Below, piece after piece: positions 8,665 through 15,184 of a stretch of DNA of 32,357 nt. Both the position numbers and the translations under genes were made by a program. Below the pieces are notes generated by a model, which was given only the letters and a program-made list of their open reading frames with translations, did not search any database and was not told the DNA's origin. Source of the DNA: Deltaproteobacteria bacterium RIFOXYD12_FULL_56_24 (lineage in GTDB: Bacteria; Desulfobacterota; Desulfobulbia; Desulfobulbales; Desulfurivibrionaceae); NCBI GenBank assembly GCA_001799285.1, contig MGTD01000031.1, positions 1 to 32,357 on the forward strand. The letters are read 5' to 3'. How positions within the stretch are numbered: the stretch's first letter is position 1; each line of letters begins with the position of its first letter.

Positions 8665-10551
8665 CTATAGCTCCAACTGAACGCCAACCTCGATGACCTG
8701 GTCCGAGGGGATGTCGAAAAAACCTGCGGCATCCATGGCGTTGCGCGCCAGAAAAAGGAAAAGATGCGAACGCCAGCGCCACATCTCCGGGTGTTCCCCG
8801 ATGGAGAGTTTTTCCCGCCCCAGGAAAAAGCTGGCTTCCTTCATATCCAGGGTCAGCCCCTTGCTGCGGGCCAGGGCGAAAATTTTGTCGATCTTCGGCT
8901 CTTCCATGAAGCCGAAGTGGGCGATGATGCGGTAGAGGCCCGCACCCAGTTTTTCGGCCTCGATTTTTTCGAAATTCGGCACCCGGGGGATCTCCTCGGT
9001 GCGGATATTCAGAAAAACTACCTCGGAGTGCAGGATCTTGTTGTGCTTGAGGTTGTGCATCAGCGCGGCGGGGACAATGTCGTGGCCCCTGGTCAGGAAC
9101 ACGGCCTGGCCGTTGATCCGTTGCGGCGGAGATTTTTTCAGCATCTTTTTGAATTCACCCAGACTTGGGGTCAGGCTCCGCATCCTGCTGCCAAGGATTT
9201 CCCGGCCTTGTTCCCAGGTCAGCATGATGAGGAAAAAGAAACCGCCAATGGCCAGGGCAAACCAGGCGCCATGGAAGATCTTGCTCATGTTCGCCCCGAA
9301 GAAGGGGAGATCGATCATAAAGAAAAGGGCGGTGAGCAGGCCGGCGGTGAGCCGGTTCCAGCCCCAGCGCTTGCTGGCCACCACAAAAAAGAGGGTGGTG
9401 GTGATCAACATGGTGGCGCTCACCGCCACGCCATAGGCGGCGGCAAGCTTGCTTGAGGATTGAAAGCCCAGGACCAGGCCGATGGTGCAAAGCATCAGGG
9501 TCCAGTTCACCGGCCCCACATAGATCTGGCCGATGTGCGATGAGGAGGTGTGGGTGATCCGCAGCCTGGGGAGGTAGCCAAGCTGGATCGCCTGGCGGGT
9601 GAGGGAAAAAGAGCCGGTAATCACGGCCTGGGAAGCAATGATCGTGGCAAAAGTGGCCAGGAGTACCATGGGGATCATGGCCCAGTCAGGGACCAGGGCA
9701 TAGAAGGGGTGATAAGCCTCTTCCGGCTTGGCGAGCAAAAGAGCGCCCTGACCGAAATAGTTGAGGACCAAGGCCGGAAAGACGATTACGAACCAGACCC
9801 GCTGGATGGGGCGCTTGCCGAAGTGGCCCATGTCGGCGTAAATCGCCTCTGCCCCGGTAACCACCAGGAAGACCGCACCAAGGACGATGAAGCCATGGAC
9901 CCTGTTTGCAAGGAGAAAGCTGATCCCGTGCCAAGGAAATACGGCGGCCAGCACCTGCGGGCTTTTCACGATTTGGGCAATGCCGAGAGCGGCAAGGACG
10001 AAGAACCAGAGGAGCATGACCGGTCCGAACAGACGGCCCACCCTGGCGGTACCTCGTTTTTGCAGGAGAAAAAGCCCAGCCAGAATGGCAATGGTGACCG
10101 GGATGATATAAGGCTCGAGCAATGGGGTGATGTTTTTCACCCCTTCTACGGCGCTCAGCACCGAGATGGCCGGGGTGATCATGCCGTCGCCGTACATCAG
10201 GCAGGCGGCAAAGAGGCCGAGCCCTACCAGGGCCCATTGGGGGGTACGCGATTTCAGGTTTCTGGGCTTGATCAGGGCGGTCAGGGCCAGAACCCCGCCT
10301 TCCCCTTCGTTATCAGCCCGGAGGATGAAGCCGAGGTATTTAACGCTGACAATGAGCAGCAGGGACCAGAAGATAAGGGACAAGACACCGAGCACATTGG
10401 CGGCGGAGGCCGCGATGCCATATTCGCCGTGAAAACATTCCCGCATGGCGTAAAGTGGGCTGGTGCCGATGTCGCCGAAGACAACGCCCAGGGCCGCCAG
10501 CGACAGGACTGTTAGTTTTTTGCCGTGTATTTCTTTTTCAGAGCTGGTCAT
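8665..10551 (-). CDS. kup: Kup-type potassium uptake permease
   Basis: 628 residues, the normal length for Kup/TrkD. The family signature GDIGTSPLYA follows a short polar N-terminus. About twelve hydrophobic membrane segments fill the first ~450 residues (for example LGLFAACLMYGDGMITPAISVL, VPDWAMIPMVLLATFATIIASQ). A hydrophilic cytoplasmic C-terminal domain follows. Kup is an inner-membrane K+/H+ symporter. The ATG at 10551 has AAAGGA upstream. No trk or kdp genes adjoin it. The 328 bases upstream show no riboswitch I can name. The stop codon is followed by repeat B copy 1, whose hairpin might act as a 3' end. Confidence 0.95.
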   Translation of the reverse strand: MTSSEKEIHGKKLTVLSLAALGVVFGDIGTSPLYAMRECFHGEYGIAASAANVLGVLSLIFWSLLLIVSVKYLGFILRADNEGEGGVLALTALIKPRNLKSRTPQWALVGLGLFAACLMYGDGMITPAISVLSAVEGVKNITPLLEPYIIPVTIAILAGLFLLQKRGTARVGRLFGPVMLLWFFVLAALGIAQIVKSPQVLAAVFPWHGISFLLANRVHGFIVLGAVFLVVTGAEAIYADMGHFGKRPIQRVWFVIVFPALVLNYFGQGALLLAKPEEAYHPFYALVPDWAMIPMVLLATFATIIASQAVITGSFSLTRQAIQLGYLPRLRITHTSSSHIGQIYVGPVNWTLMLCTIGLVLGFQSSSKLAAAYGVAVSATMLITTTLFFVVASKRWGWNRLTAGLLTALFFMIDLPFFGANMSKIFHGAWFALAIGGFFFLIMLTWEQGREILGSRMRSLTPSLGEFKKMLKKSPPQRINGQAVFLTRGHDIVPAALMHNLKHNKILHSEVVFLNIRTEEIPRVPNFEKIEAEKLGAGLYRIIAHFGFMEEPKIDKIFALARSKGLTLDMKEASFFLGREKLSIGEHPEMWRWRSHLFLFLARNAMDAAGFFDIPSDQVIEVGVQLEL

Positions 10552-10879
10552 GCAGGTTTTTCCTTTGGTTATTAATATGCGGCACTATTGGCGATTGTCG
10601 GTAAAAGAGCAATAAAAAAAATGCTGCTTTTCCCAGGTTAAAATTGCCACTTTTCCCCTTGCAAGGTTGAGCAGATCAAGGGATCAGCGTGTTACGGATG
10701 GGGATGGCGATAAGTGTTTTTTCGGACGGTTCCATAGACAGAAGGCCGCTCAGTCTTGCAATTCACAGGGAGGATGTCAGGTTGGGTAAGGCGGTGCGGA
10801 TATTACAGTTTGATAAATTCCACCCGGACTAAGCCGTTGTCAAAAAAAAACTTGTACAGTCATGATCCCAGGAACGGCA
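10552..10879. other. Leader region upstream of kup, nothing recognised
   Basis: About 330 bases between the kup start codon and repeat E copy 1. Apart from the kup ribosome binding site at its left edge I see no gene, no clear promoter and no known riboswitch. A cyclic di-AMP (ydaO) riboswitch was considered because that class often precedes potassium transporters, but I could not find its conserved sequence blocks by eye. Confidence 0.4.
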
Positions 10880-10935
10880 TAAGGGGCCGTAACGAAAAGA
10901 ACCAGAAAAACATGTTGCTTTTTAACGGCTCCTAA
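10880..10935. repeat. Repeat family E, copy 1
   Basis: A 56-base element with inverted ends: TAAGGGGCCGTAAC at the left and TTTAACGGCTCCTAA at the right. The spacer is unrelated to the spacers of the other copies. It lies next to the terminator at 10934 and repeat D copy 3; E is also next to D at 13759-13973. Confidence 0.6.
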
Positions 10936-10971
10936 AAAACCCGAATCGCCATCAGGAGATTCGGGTTTTTT
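10934..10971. terminator. Rho-independent terminator, probably bidirectional
   Basis: A-tract, stem CCCGAATC paired with GATTCGGG (extended by A-T pairs) around a 10-base loop, then a run of six T. The symmetric A and T tracts allow termination on both strands. On the minus strand it lies about 190 bases past the flagellin stop, with a D element between, so it most likely ends the flagellin transcript. Confidence 0.85.
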
Positions 10972-10983
10972 GCTTGTAAGATG

Positions 10984-11134
10984 GTAACCGTTCACCGGGG
11001 CGGTCGTCAAAGTACCAAAACCACCGGACTGTAACCGTTCAGCAGTGCCGCAGATTTGGGCAAGCAGAGCGGCGCTGCGTACCTCGTGTACGTAAGCCGG
11101 GATCGTCCAAAGATGTGGTGCTGTGAACGATTAC
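10984..11134 (-). repeat. Repeat family D, copy on minus strand
   Basis: About 151 bases, diverged reverse complement of the full D element at 13819-13973. Ends GTAACCGTTCA and TGAACGATTAC are inverted repeats. The interior keeps AGTGCCGCAG, TGCGTACnnnnGTACGT, AGCCGGG and AGATGTGGTGC. It lies between the flagellin stop and its likely terminator, so it would be transcribed as part of the flagellin 3' untranslated region. Confidence 0.7.
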
Positions 11135-11162
11135 GTGAGATGGGATCACTTGCTACTGCTTA

Positions 11163-12002
11163 TCAACCCTGCAACAGGCTCAAGATGTTCTGCTTGTTTA
11201 TTTTGCCGGTCTGGGCCAGGGCAAAGGCGTTCACCTCGGTCAGCACCTTTAAGGAATTAAAGTCAATGGATTCTTCCGCCAGGTCCACATCGGAGATGCT
11301 CGAGGCGGCGGACAGCAGATTGGTGCTGGTGGCGGCCAGATTGTTGATGGTTGAGGCAAGCTGGTTCTGGGTGGAGCCGATTTCGGACCGGGCTGCGTCA
11401 ATCTGTTCCAGGGCCGCATCGGCAATTTTGATGGCGTCCTGAGCGCTTTCCTGGCTCAATACATTGACCTCGGAGAGGTTGCCCAGGGCCGGGCTGCCGA
11501 GATTGCCCGGCGTGGCCGAGGCAATGGAGAGCTTGATGGTTTCGCCGCTGTTGGCGCCAATCTGCACTTCCTTGCCGGAAAAGGTGCCGGAGAGCAACTG
11601 TTGCCCGTTGTAGGTGGTGTTCTGGGCAATTTTGTCGAGCTGGGCCAAGGAACTGTTGATGTCGCTCTGAAGAGCCTGGCGGCTTTCCGCACTCTGGCTG
11701 GCGTTTGCGGCTTGCAGCGCTTTTACGCGGATGGACTGCACCAGATCCGTTGACTGGCTCAGGGCGCTGTCCGCCACCTGGGCTATGGAAATGGCATCGT
11801 TGGCGTTGCGCAGGGACTGGCCCATTCCTCGGGCTTGACTGAGCAGAATGTCGGCGATGGCCATACCGGCGGCATCGTCCGATGCCTTGTTGATGCGCCG
11901 TCCGGAAGCGATTTTTTCCAGGGATGAGGCAAAATTTTTCTGGGTGTGCCCCAGCTGGTTTATGGCTGATGAGCTGTTGTTGCTGTTGATTGTGAGGGAC
12001 AT
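11163..12002 (-). CDS. fliC: Flagellin
   Basis: Structural protein of the flagellar filament, exported by the flagellar type III system. 279 residues from the ATG at 12002, which has AGGAGG 7 bases upstream. The conserved N-terminal D0/D1 region is clear (SLEKIASGRRINKASDDAAG, then SLRNANDAISIAQVADSAL). The C-terminal D1/D0 region is also present (IDAARSEIGSTQNQL, then a hydrophobic end LLSLLQG). The central variable D2/D3 region is very short, so the filament surface should be simple. No other flagellar genes (fliD, fliS, csrA, fliW) are beside it, so this is an isolated flagellin locus or a paralogue. The 3' region holds a D repeat and a terminator. Confidence 0.93.
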   Translation of the reverse strand: MSLTINSNNSSSAINQLGHTQKNFASSLEKIASGRRINKASDDAAGMAIADILLSQARGMGQSLRNANDAISIAQVADSALSQSTDLVQSIRVKALQAANASQSAESRQALQSDINSSLAQLDKIAQNTTYNGQQLLSGTFSGKEVQIGANSGETIKLSIASATPGNLGSPALGNLSEVNVLSQESAQDAIKIADAALEQIDAARSEIGSTQNQLASTINNLAATSTNLLSAASSISDVDLAEESIDFNSLKVLTEVNAFALAQTGKINKQNILSLLQG

Positions 12003-12023
12003 GACAATACCTCCTTTATAATT

Positions 12024-12053
12024 ATATAATGCGTATGTGACGCGGAAAGTCAA
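12024..12053 (-). promoter_or_regulatory. Candidate sigma-70-like promoter for flagellin
   Basis: Reading the minus strand, TTGACT (plus positions 12048-12053) is followed after 18 bases by TTATAT within an AT-rich tract, about 20 bases before the ribosome site. Alternative -10 hexamers overlap it. I see no good sigma-28 or sigma-54 match, although those sigma factors usually serve flagellin genes. Weak, by eye only. Confidence 0.3.
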
Positions 12054-12149
12054 GGAGGAAATGGTAAACAAATTCGTGAACTTGGGGAGATGGGTTGTCT
12101 CCGCCGCTGGTTGCCCGGAGCGACTGCTGCCAGGCAAAAAAGAACGGTC

Positions 12150-12353
12150 TCAGTTCTCCTCGCTATCCGCTGGCTGATCTGGCTCGGCTCCTTCCGGAAG
12201 CTCCTTTTTGCACCCAGAGGGTATAAGTTTCGTTTGAGCAGACAAGCTGCTCAACTCAGCTTTATCCATCAGGTTTTGCTTCTTTTCCTCTTTCTTTTTT
12301 TTCTTTGCCAGTTCTCGCTGCCGTTTTTCGTACTGATAGTTCGGTTTTGCCAC
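12150..12353 (-). CDS. Small lysine-rich protein carrying an in-frame repeat C
   Basis: 67-residue protein starting at a GTG (12353). The N-terminus MAKPNYQYEKRQRELAKKKK resembles a small, highly basic conserved protein of unknown function found in many proteobacteria. Residues 31-50 (KAELSS…QTKLIPSGCKK) are encoded exactly by a copy of repeat C (12204-12263); the acidic tail after it (DQPADSEEN) looks like the normal family ending. So the repeat appears to have entered the gene in frame without breaking it. The ribosome site is weak (GGTGA). It lies between flagellin and cmoB on the same strand. No function is proposed. Confidence 0.65.
   Translation of the reverse strand: MAKPNYQYEKRQRELAKKKKKEEKKQNLMDKAELSSLSAQTKLIPSGCKKELPEGAEPDQPADSEEN
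12204..12263 (-). repeat. Repeat family C, copy 1 (inside a coding gene)
   Basis: 60-base short form on the minus strand, nearly identical to the intergenic copy at 20259-20318. It holds two hairpins: TTGAGCA facing TGCTCAA, and TATACCC-TCT-GGGTGCA. It is read in frame as residues 31-50 of the small protein, in the same orientation and frame as the copy in the acyl-CoA synthetase gene. Confidence 0.85.
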
Positions 12354-12395
12354 GTTGTCACCATGTCTGGTTGAGGGTTTATTTGTGTTGACGGT

Positions 12396-13355
12396 TTATG
12401 GGTTCACCGCCCTGAGAAACACCCGCAAGGGGGCCGGGTAGCCTTCCACGGTCAGGGCCGGGTTGTGGGGGTCGAGGAAATCCTCGTAGGATTCAAAGGT
12501 CATCCAGGCTGTTTTTCGTTGTTCCTCGCTGCTCATTGGGTGGCAGCAAAAGATTTCCACTTCGGTAAAGCCGGTGCGGAGCAGCCAGTTGCGCAGGCAG
12601 TTGGCCGTGGGCACGAAATAGGTGCCCGGCACCTTGGCGTAGCGTTCCTCCGGGAAAAGGGCCACCGGGGCCTCGCCCGGAATGGCCTGGGATTCTATGA
12701 TTAACACGCCGCCCGGCCGCATGGCTGCCCGGATCTCCCGCAGCATCTCCACCGGCGAGATGCGGTGGTAGATGATGCCCATCAGAAACACCACATCAAA
12801 ACAGGAAGAGAAAAGGGGGACATCCTCCACCCCCATCAACTCGATAAACAGCTCGTCGGCTTTTGCCAGGCGGCGGAGGGTCTTGAAACAGTAATAATGC
12901 TGGAGAAAGGGCTCCAGGCCGACCACGCAGCGTGGCTTGTGCGGCAGCATGCGAAACATGTAGTAGCCGTTGTTGCAACCGATATCGGCCACCACCTTGC
13001 CGGCGAGGTCGGGCAGAGCGGGGAGCAGCCGGTTCCATTTGCGCCAGCTCTGCCATTCCGCGTCGATGTCAACTCCGAACACCTTGAAAGGCCCCTTGCG
13101 CCAGGGCATGAAACTTTGCATGGCCTCATGCACCAGGCCAAGGTCCGCTTCGCCCAATTCTTCGGCCAAGCCGATGGTCACCGCCTCCGTGCTGTAATCG
13201 GTGACCCTGGCGTGCAGATGGCGCAAGGACTCATAGGGTTCGCGGAAGCGCAGAAAGCCTTTTTTGGGCTGGGCCAGCAGGGCAGCCGTTTCCGCCCGTC
13301 GGGCGCGGATGGCCTCTTGGTTGGCGGTTTTCAGCAGGTCAAGATAATCGCGCAT
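12396..13355 (-). CDS. cmoB: tRNA 5-carboxymethoxyuridine-34 synthase CmoB
   Basis: 319 residues, the usual CmoB length. It transfers the carboxymethyl group of carboxy-SAM to 5-hydroxyuridine 34 in tRNA, widening wobble decoding. Hallmarks are SFMPWRKGPF (81-90), EWQSWRKWNRL (100-110), the cofactor loop DIGCNNGYYMFRML (124-137), and LMGIIYHRISP. The C-terminal half has FVPTANCLRNWL and TAWMTFES, also typical. CmoA, which makes carboxy-SAM, is not in the window. It starts 19 bases after the yhbY stop on the same strand, so the two probably form a translation-related operon. GAAGG upstream of the ATG supports the start. Confidence 0.93.
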   Translation of the reverse strand: MRDYLDLLKTANQEAIRARRAETAALLAQPKKGFLRFREPYESLRHLHARVTDYSTEAVTIGLAEELGEADLGLVHEAMQSFMPWRKGPFKVFGVDIDAEWQSWRKWNRLLPALPDLAGKVVADIGCNNGYYMFRMLPHKPRCVVGLEPFLQHYYCFKTLRRLAKADELFIELMGVEDVPLFSSCFDVVFLMGIIYHRISPVEMLREIRAAMRPGGVLIIESQAIPGEAPVALFPEERYAKVPGTYFVPTANCLRNWLLRTGFTEVEIFCCHPMSSEEQRKTAWMTFESYEDFLDPHNPALTVEGYPAPLRVFLRAVNP

Positions 13356-13374
13356 GGACGAACCTTCGCGCTGA

Positions 13375-13698
13375 TTATTTAATGGACGGCAGCTTGATCT
13401 TCTTGTCCTCTTTCAGCTCCTTGTTCTCGCGAAAGAGCAGGAAGGTCTTGCCGATGATCTGGGCGATTCGGCTTTTGCTTTTTTGGGCCAGCAGCTCGGC
13501 GGCCTCCTCCCTGGCGTAAGGGCAGCCGTCCTGGATCTTGACCTTGACCAGTTCGTGCGCGGTAAGCACTGCTTCCAGCGCCGCGGTGAGATTGTCGGTA
13601 ACGCCATCCTTGCCGATCATGACCAGGGGGGAAAGATGGTGTCCCAGGCCGCGCAGGTGGCGGCCCTGTTTGCCGGTAAGATGCATTTTTTTGTTCAT
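13375..13698 (-). CDS. yhbY: YhbY-type CRM-domain RNA-binding protein
   Basis: 107 residues forming a single CRM domain: LTGKQGRHLRGLGHHLSPLVMIGKDGVTDN, with the GxxG-type loop in GKDG, then ELVKVKI and the hydrophobic strand IGKTFLLFREN. YhbY proteins bind pre-50S ribosomal particles and help assembly. A basic tail extends slightly past the usual end. It is followed by cmoB after 19 bases, making a likely two-gene operon on tRNA and ribosome maturation. The upstream gap (13699-13975) holds repeats E and D. Confidence 0.92.
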   Translation of the reverse strand: MNKKMHLTGKQGRHLRGLGHHLSPLVMIGKDGVTDNLTAALEAVLTAHELVKVKIQDGCPYAREEAAELLAQKSKSRIAQIIGKTFLLFRENKELKEDKKIKLPSIK

Positions 13699-13758
13699 GT
13701 TTTTTTCCTGAACCGTTGTAATTAAGATATTATCGCCGTCCTGATATCAGAGGCGGCA

Positions 13759-13815
13759 TAAGGAGTCGTCACAAAACGCCCAATCGCGGCGAGAGTTCTT
13801 CGTAACGGCGCCTAA
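13759..13815. repeat. Repeat family E, copy 2
   Basis: 57 bases with inverted ends TAAGGAGTCGTCAC and GTAACGGCGCCTAA. Same size and same ends as the copies at 10880 and 21904, but with a different spacer. It directly abuts repeat D (13819), as copy 1 is close to another D element. Confidence 0.65.
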
Positions 13816-13818
13816 AAG

Positions 13819-13973
13819 GTAAGCGGTCACAGGGCACCACATCTTGCGGCGATCGGCCCGGCTCACGTACCTGATGTACGCATCGCCGTCCCGCTTGCCG
13901 CAACCTGCGGCACCCTGTGGCCGCTTATTCCGTGGTTATTTGACCCTTGTGGGCTTACCCCGTGATCGATTAC
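13819..13973 (+). repeat. Repeat family D, full-length copy
   Basis: 155 bases with terminal inverted repeats GTAAGCGGTCAC and GTGATCGATTAC. Inside, TAAGCGGTCACAGGG (13820-13834) is matched in inverted orientation by CCCTGTGGCCGCTTA (13913-13927), 14 of 15 positions. A central GTAC-6 bases-GTAC lies between GGCGAT and ATCGCC arms. The right end stops two bases before the stop codon of the TraB-domain gene, so it forms that gene's 3' flank. No coding capacity; looks like a MITE. Confidence 0.8.
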
Positions 13974-13975
13974 CT

Positions 13976-15172
13976 CTAAAAGAGGTTGGAGATAATCCTG
14001 GAGCCGCCGACCCACATTCCGGCCATGGCGCCAAAGCTTGGCAGCATAAAGGCGAGGAAAAGACGCAACAACCGATTGCGCCACCAGCCGCGCACAGTGC
14101 CCATGTCCTTAAGAACGGTTTCAAACTCAATCACCAGCGGCGGCTGGGCCATGACCTGGATAAAGGCCGTGAGATGCCCCACGCCGAGCACGGGTAGCAG
14201 GGTGGTGACGGGCGCTCCCACAAAGGCGCCGAGGATGGTGAGTGGATGGGCCAGCGCCAGGACCGCCCCAAAAGCGGCGGGAAGGCCGGTGGCCAGAATC
14301 CAGAACAGCAGATTGTCCCCGGCCACTGCCGTGCCCTTGGTAACCGCGATCACCACCAGAGCGAGAACAATGAGGGCGGGAATGGCCCAGCCGACCACCT
14401 GCCAGATAGGAGAAACGGGCGGAATTATGTTGATGGCCTCCAGCTGATCGCGGCGGTCTTCGCCGAGCGCCGTCTTGATCCCGGCCACATGCCCGGCTCC
14501 CACTACGGCCACCAACCTACTGCCTTTGCTGGCCTTGATCTTTTCCGCCAGGTAGGTGTCCCGCTCGTCAATAAGCACCCGCTTGAGTTCGGGCATGGCC
14601 TGGCCGAGCTCGCTGAGCAGCTCGGAAAGAACATCGCTCTCTTTCAGCTCCCGCAGCTTGTCCTCGGTAATCTCGGTCTCTTCGAACATGCTGGTGAGAA
14701 TACTGGCCAGCAGATAATTCTTGCGCCAGAACGAGGTGGAGTTCCAGGCCCGGCGCAGGGTGACTCGAACATCCCGGTCGCAAAGGGCCACGGGAATTCC
14801 GTATTTTTCCGCCTCCTGCACCGCCTCCAGCAGTTCGGTGCCCGGCTTGACCCCCATCTGGTCGCCGAGCCTTTTCTGGTAGGAGGCCAGGAGCATGTTG
14901 ATCAGCAGGGTGGAGAGCTGTTTTTTGCGGATGATCTCCCGCAGATCGAGAAGCTCCCAGGTCTTGCGCTTGGCCAGGGCCTCGTAACGCTTCTCGTCCA
15001 GCTCAACGCAGACGCAGTCCGGCTTTTCGCCGGCAATGACCTGGCGGACCAGCTCCACGGATTCCCGGGAGATATGGGCCGTGCCGATCAAAAAGATTTC
15101 CCGCTCGCCCAGCTTGAGGCAATGGACGTCCGGGGGATAATTGGGGGCGGTAACCGTCGTGGATTCAGTCAT
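13976..15172 (-). CDS. TraB/PrgY-domain membrane protein
   Basis: 398 residues. The N-terminal two thirds is a TraB/PrgY (GumN/TIKI-related) domain: LIGTAHISRESV with the GTAH motif at 30-33, CVELDEKRYEAL, and VVGAGHVAG near residue 230. The C-terminal third has several hydrophobic membrane helices (WAIPALIVLALVVIAV, LLFWILATGLPAAFGAVLAL, LLRLFLAFMLPSFGAMAGMW). The family is related to metallo-peptidase-like TIKI proteins; PrgY limits pheromone activity in enterococci, but the bacterial role here is unknown. Repeat D ends two bases after the stop. It lies downstream of the acyl-CoA synthetase gene, 12 bases after its stop is counted from the other side, same strand. Confidence 0.85.
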   Translation of the reverse strand: MTESTTVTAPNYPPDVHCLKLGEREIFLIGTAHISRESVELVRQVIAGEKPDCVCVELDEKRYEALAKRKTWELLDLREIIRKKQLSTLLINMLLASYQKRLGDQMGVKPGTELLEAVQEAEKYGIPVALCDRDVRVTLRRAWNSTSFWRKNYLLASILTSMFEETEITEDKLRELKESDVLSELLSELGQAMPELKRVLIDERDTYLAEKIKASKGSRLVAVVGAGHVAGIKTALGEDRRDQLEAINIIPPVSPIWQVVGWAIPALIVLALVVIAVTKGTAVAGDNLLFWILATGLPAAFGAVLALAHPLTILGAFVGAPVTTLLPVLGVGHLTAFIQVMAQPPLVIEFETVLKDMGTVRGWWRNRLLRLFLAFMLPSFGAMAGMWVGGSRIISNLF

Positions 15173-15184
15173 ATTTTTTTATGT

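Noticed and set aside
10552-10879. Possible cyclic di-AMP riboswitch before kup
   Set aside because: Context fits, but I could not find the conserved sequence blocks of that class.
12062-12178. Plus-strand reading frame of 38 codons behind AAGGAGGAA, upstream of flagellin
   Set aside because: The ribosome-like site is good, but the peptide has no recognisable character and the region overlaps the flagellin promoter area; probably chance.
13711-13738. AACCGTTGTAAT and nearby TATCGCC resemble the reverse complement of repeat A
   Set aside because: Only 12 bases match exactly and the hairpin is missing; too little to call a fifth copy.
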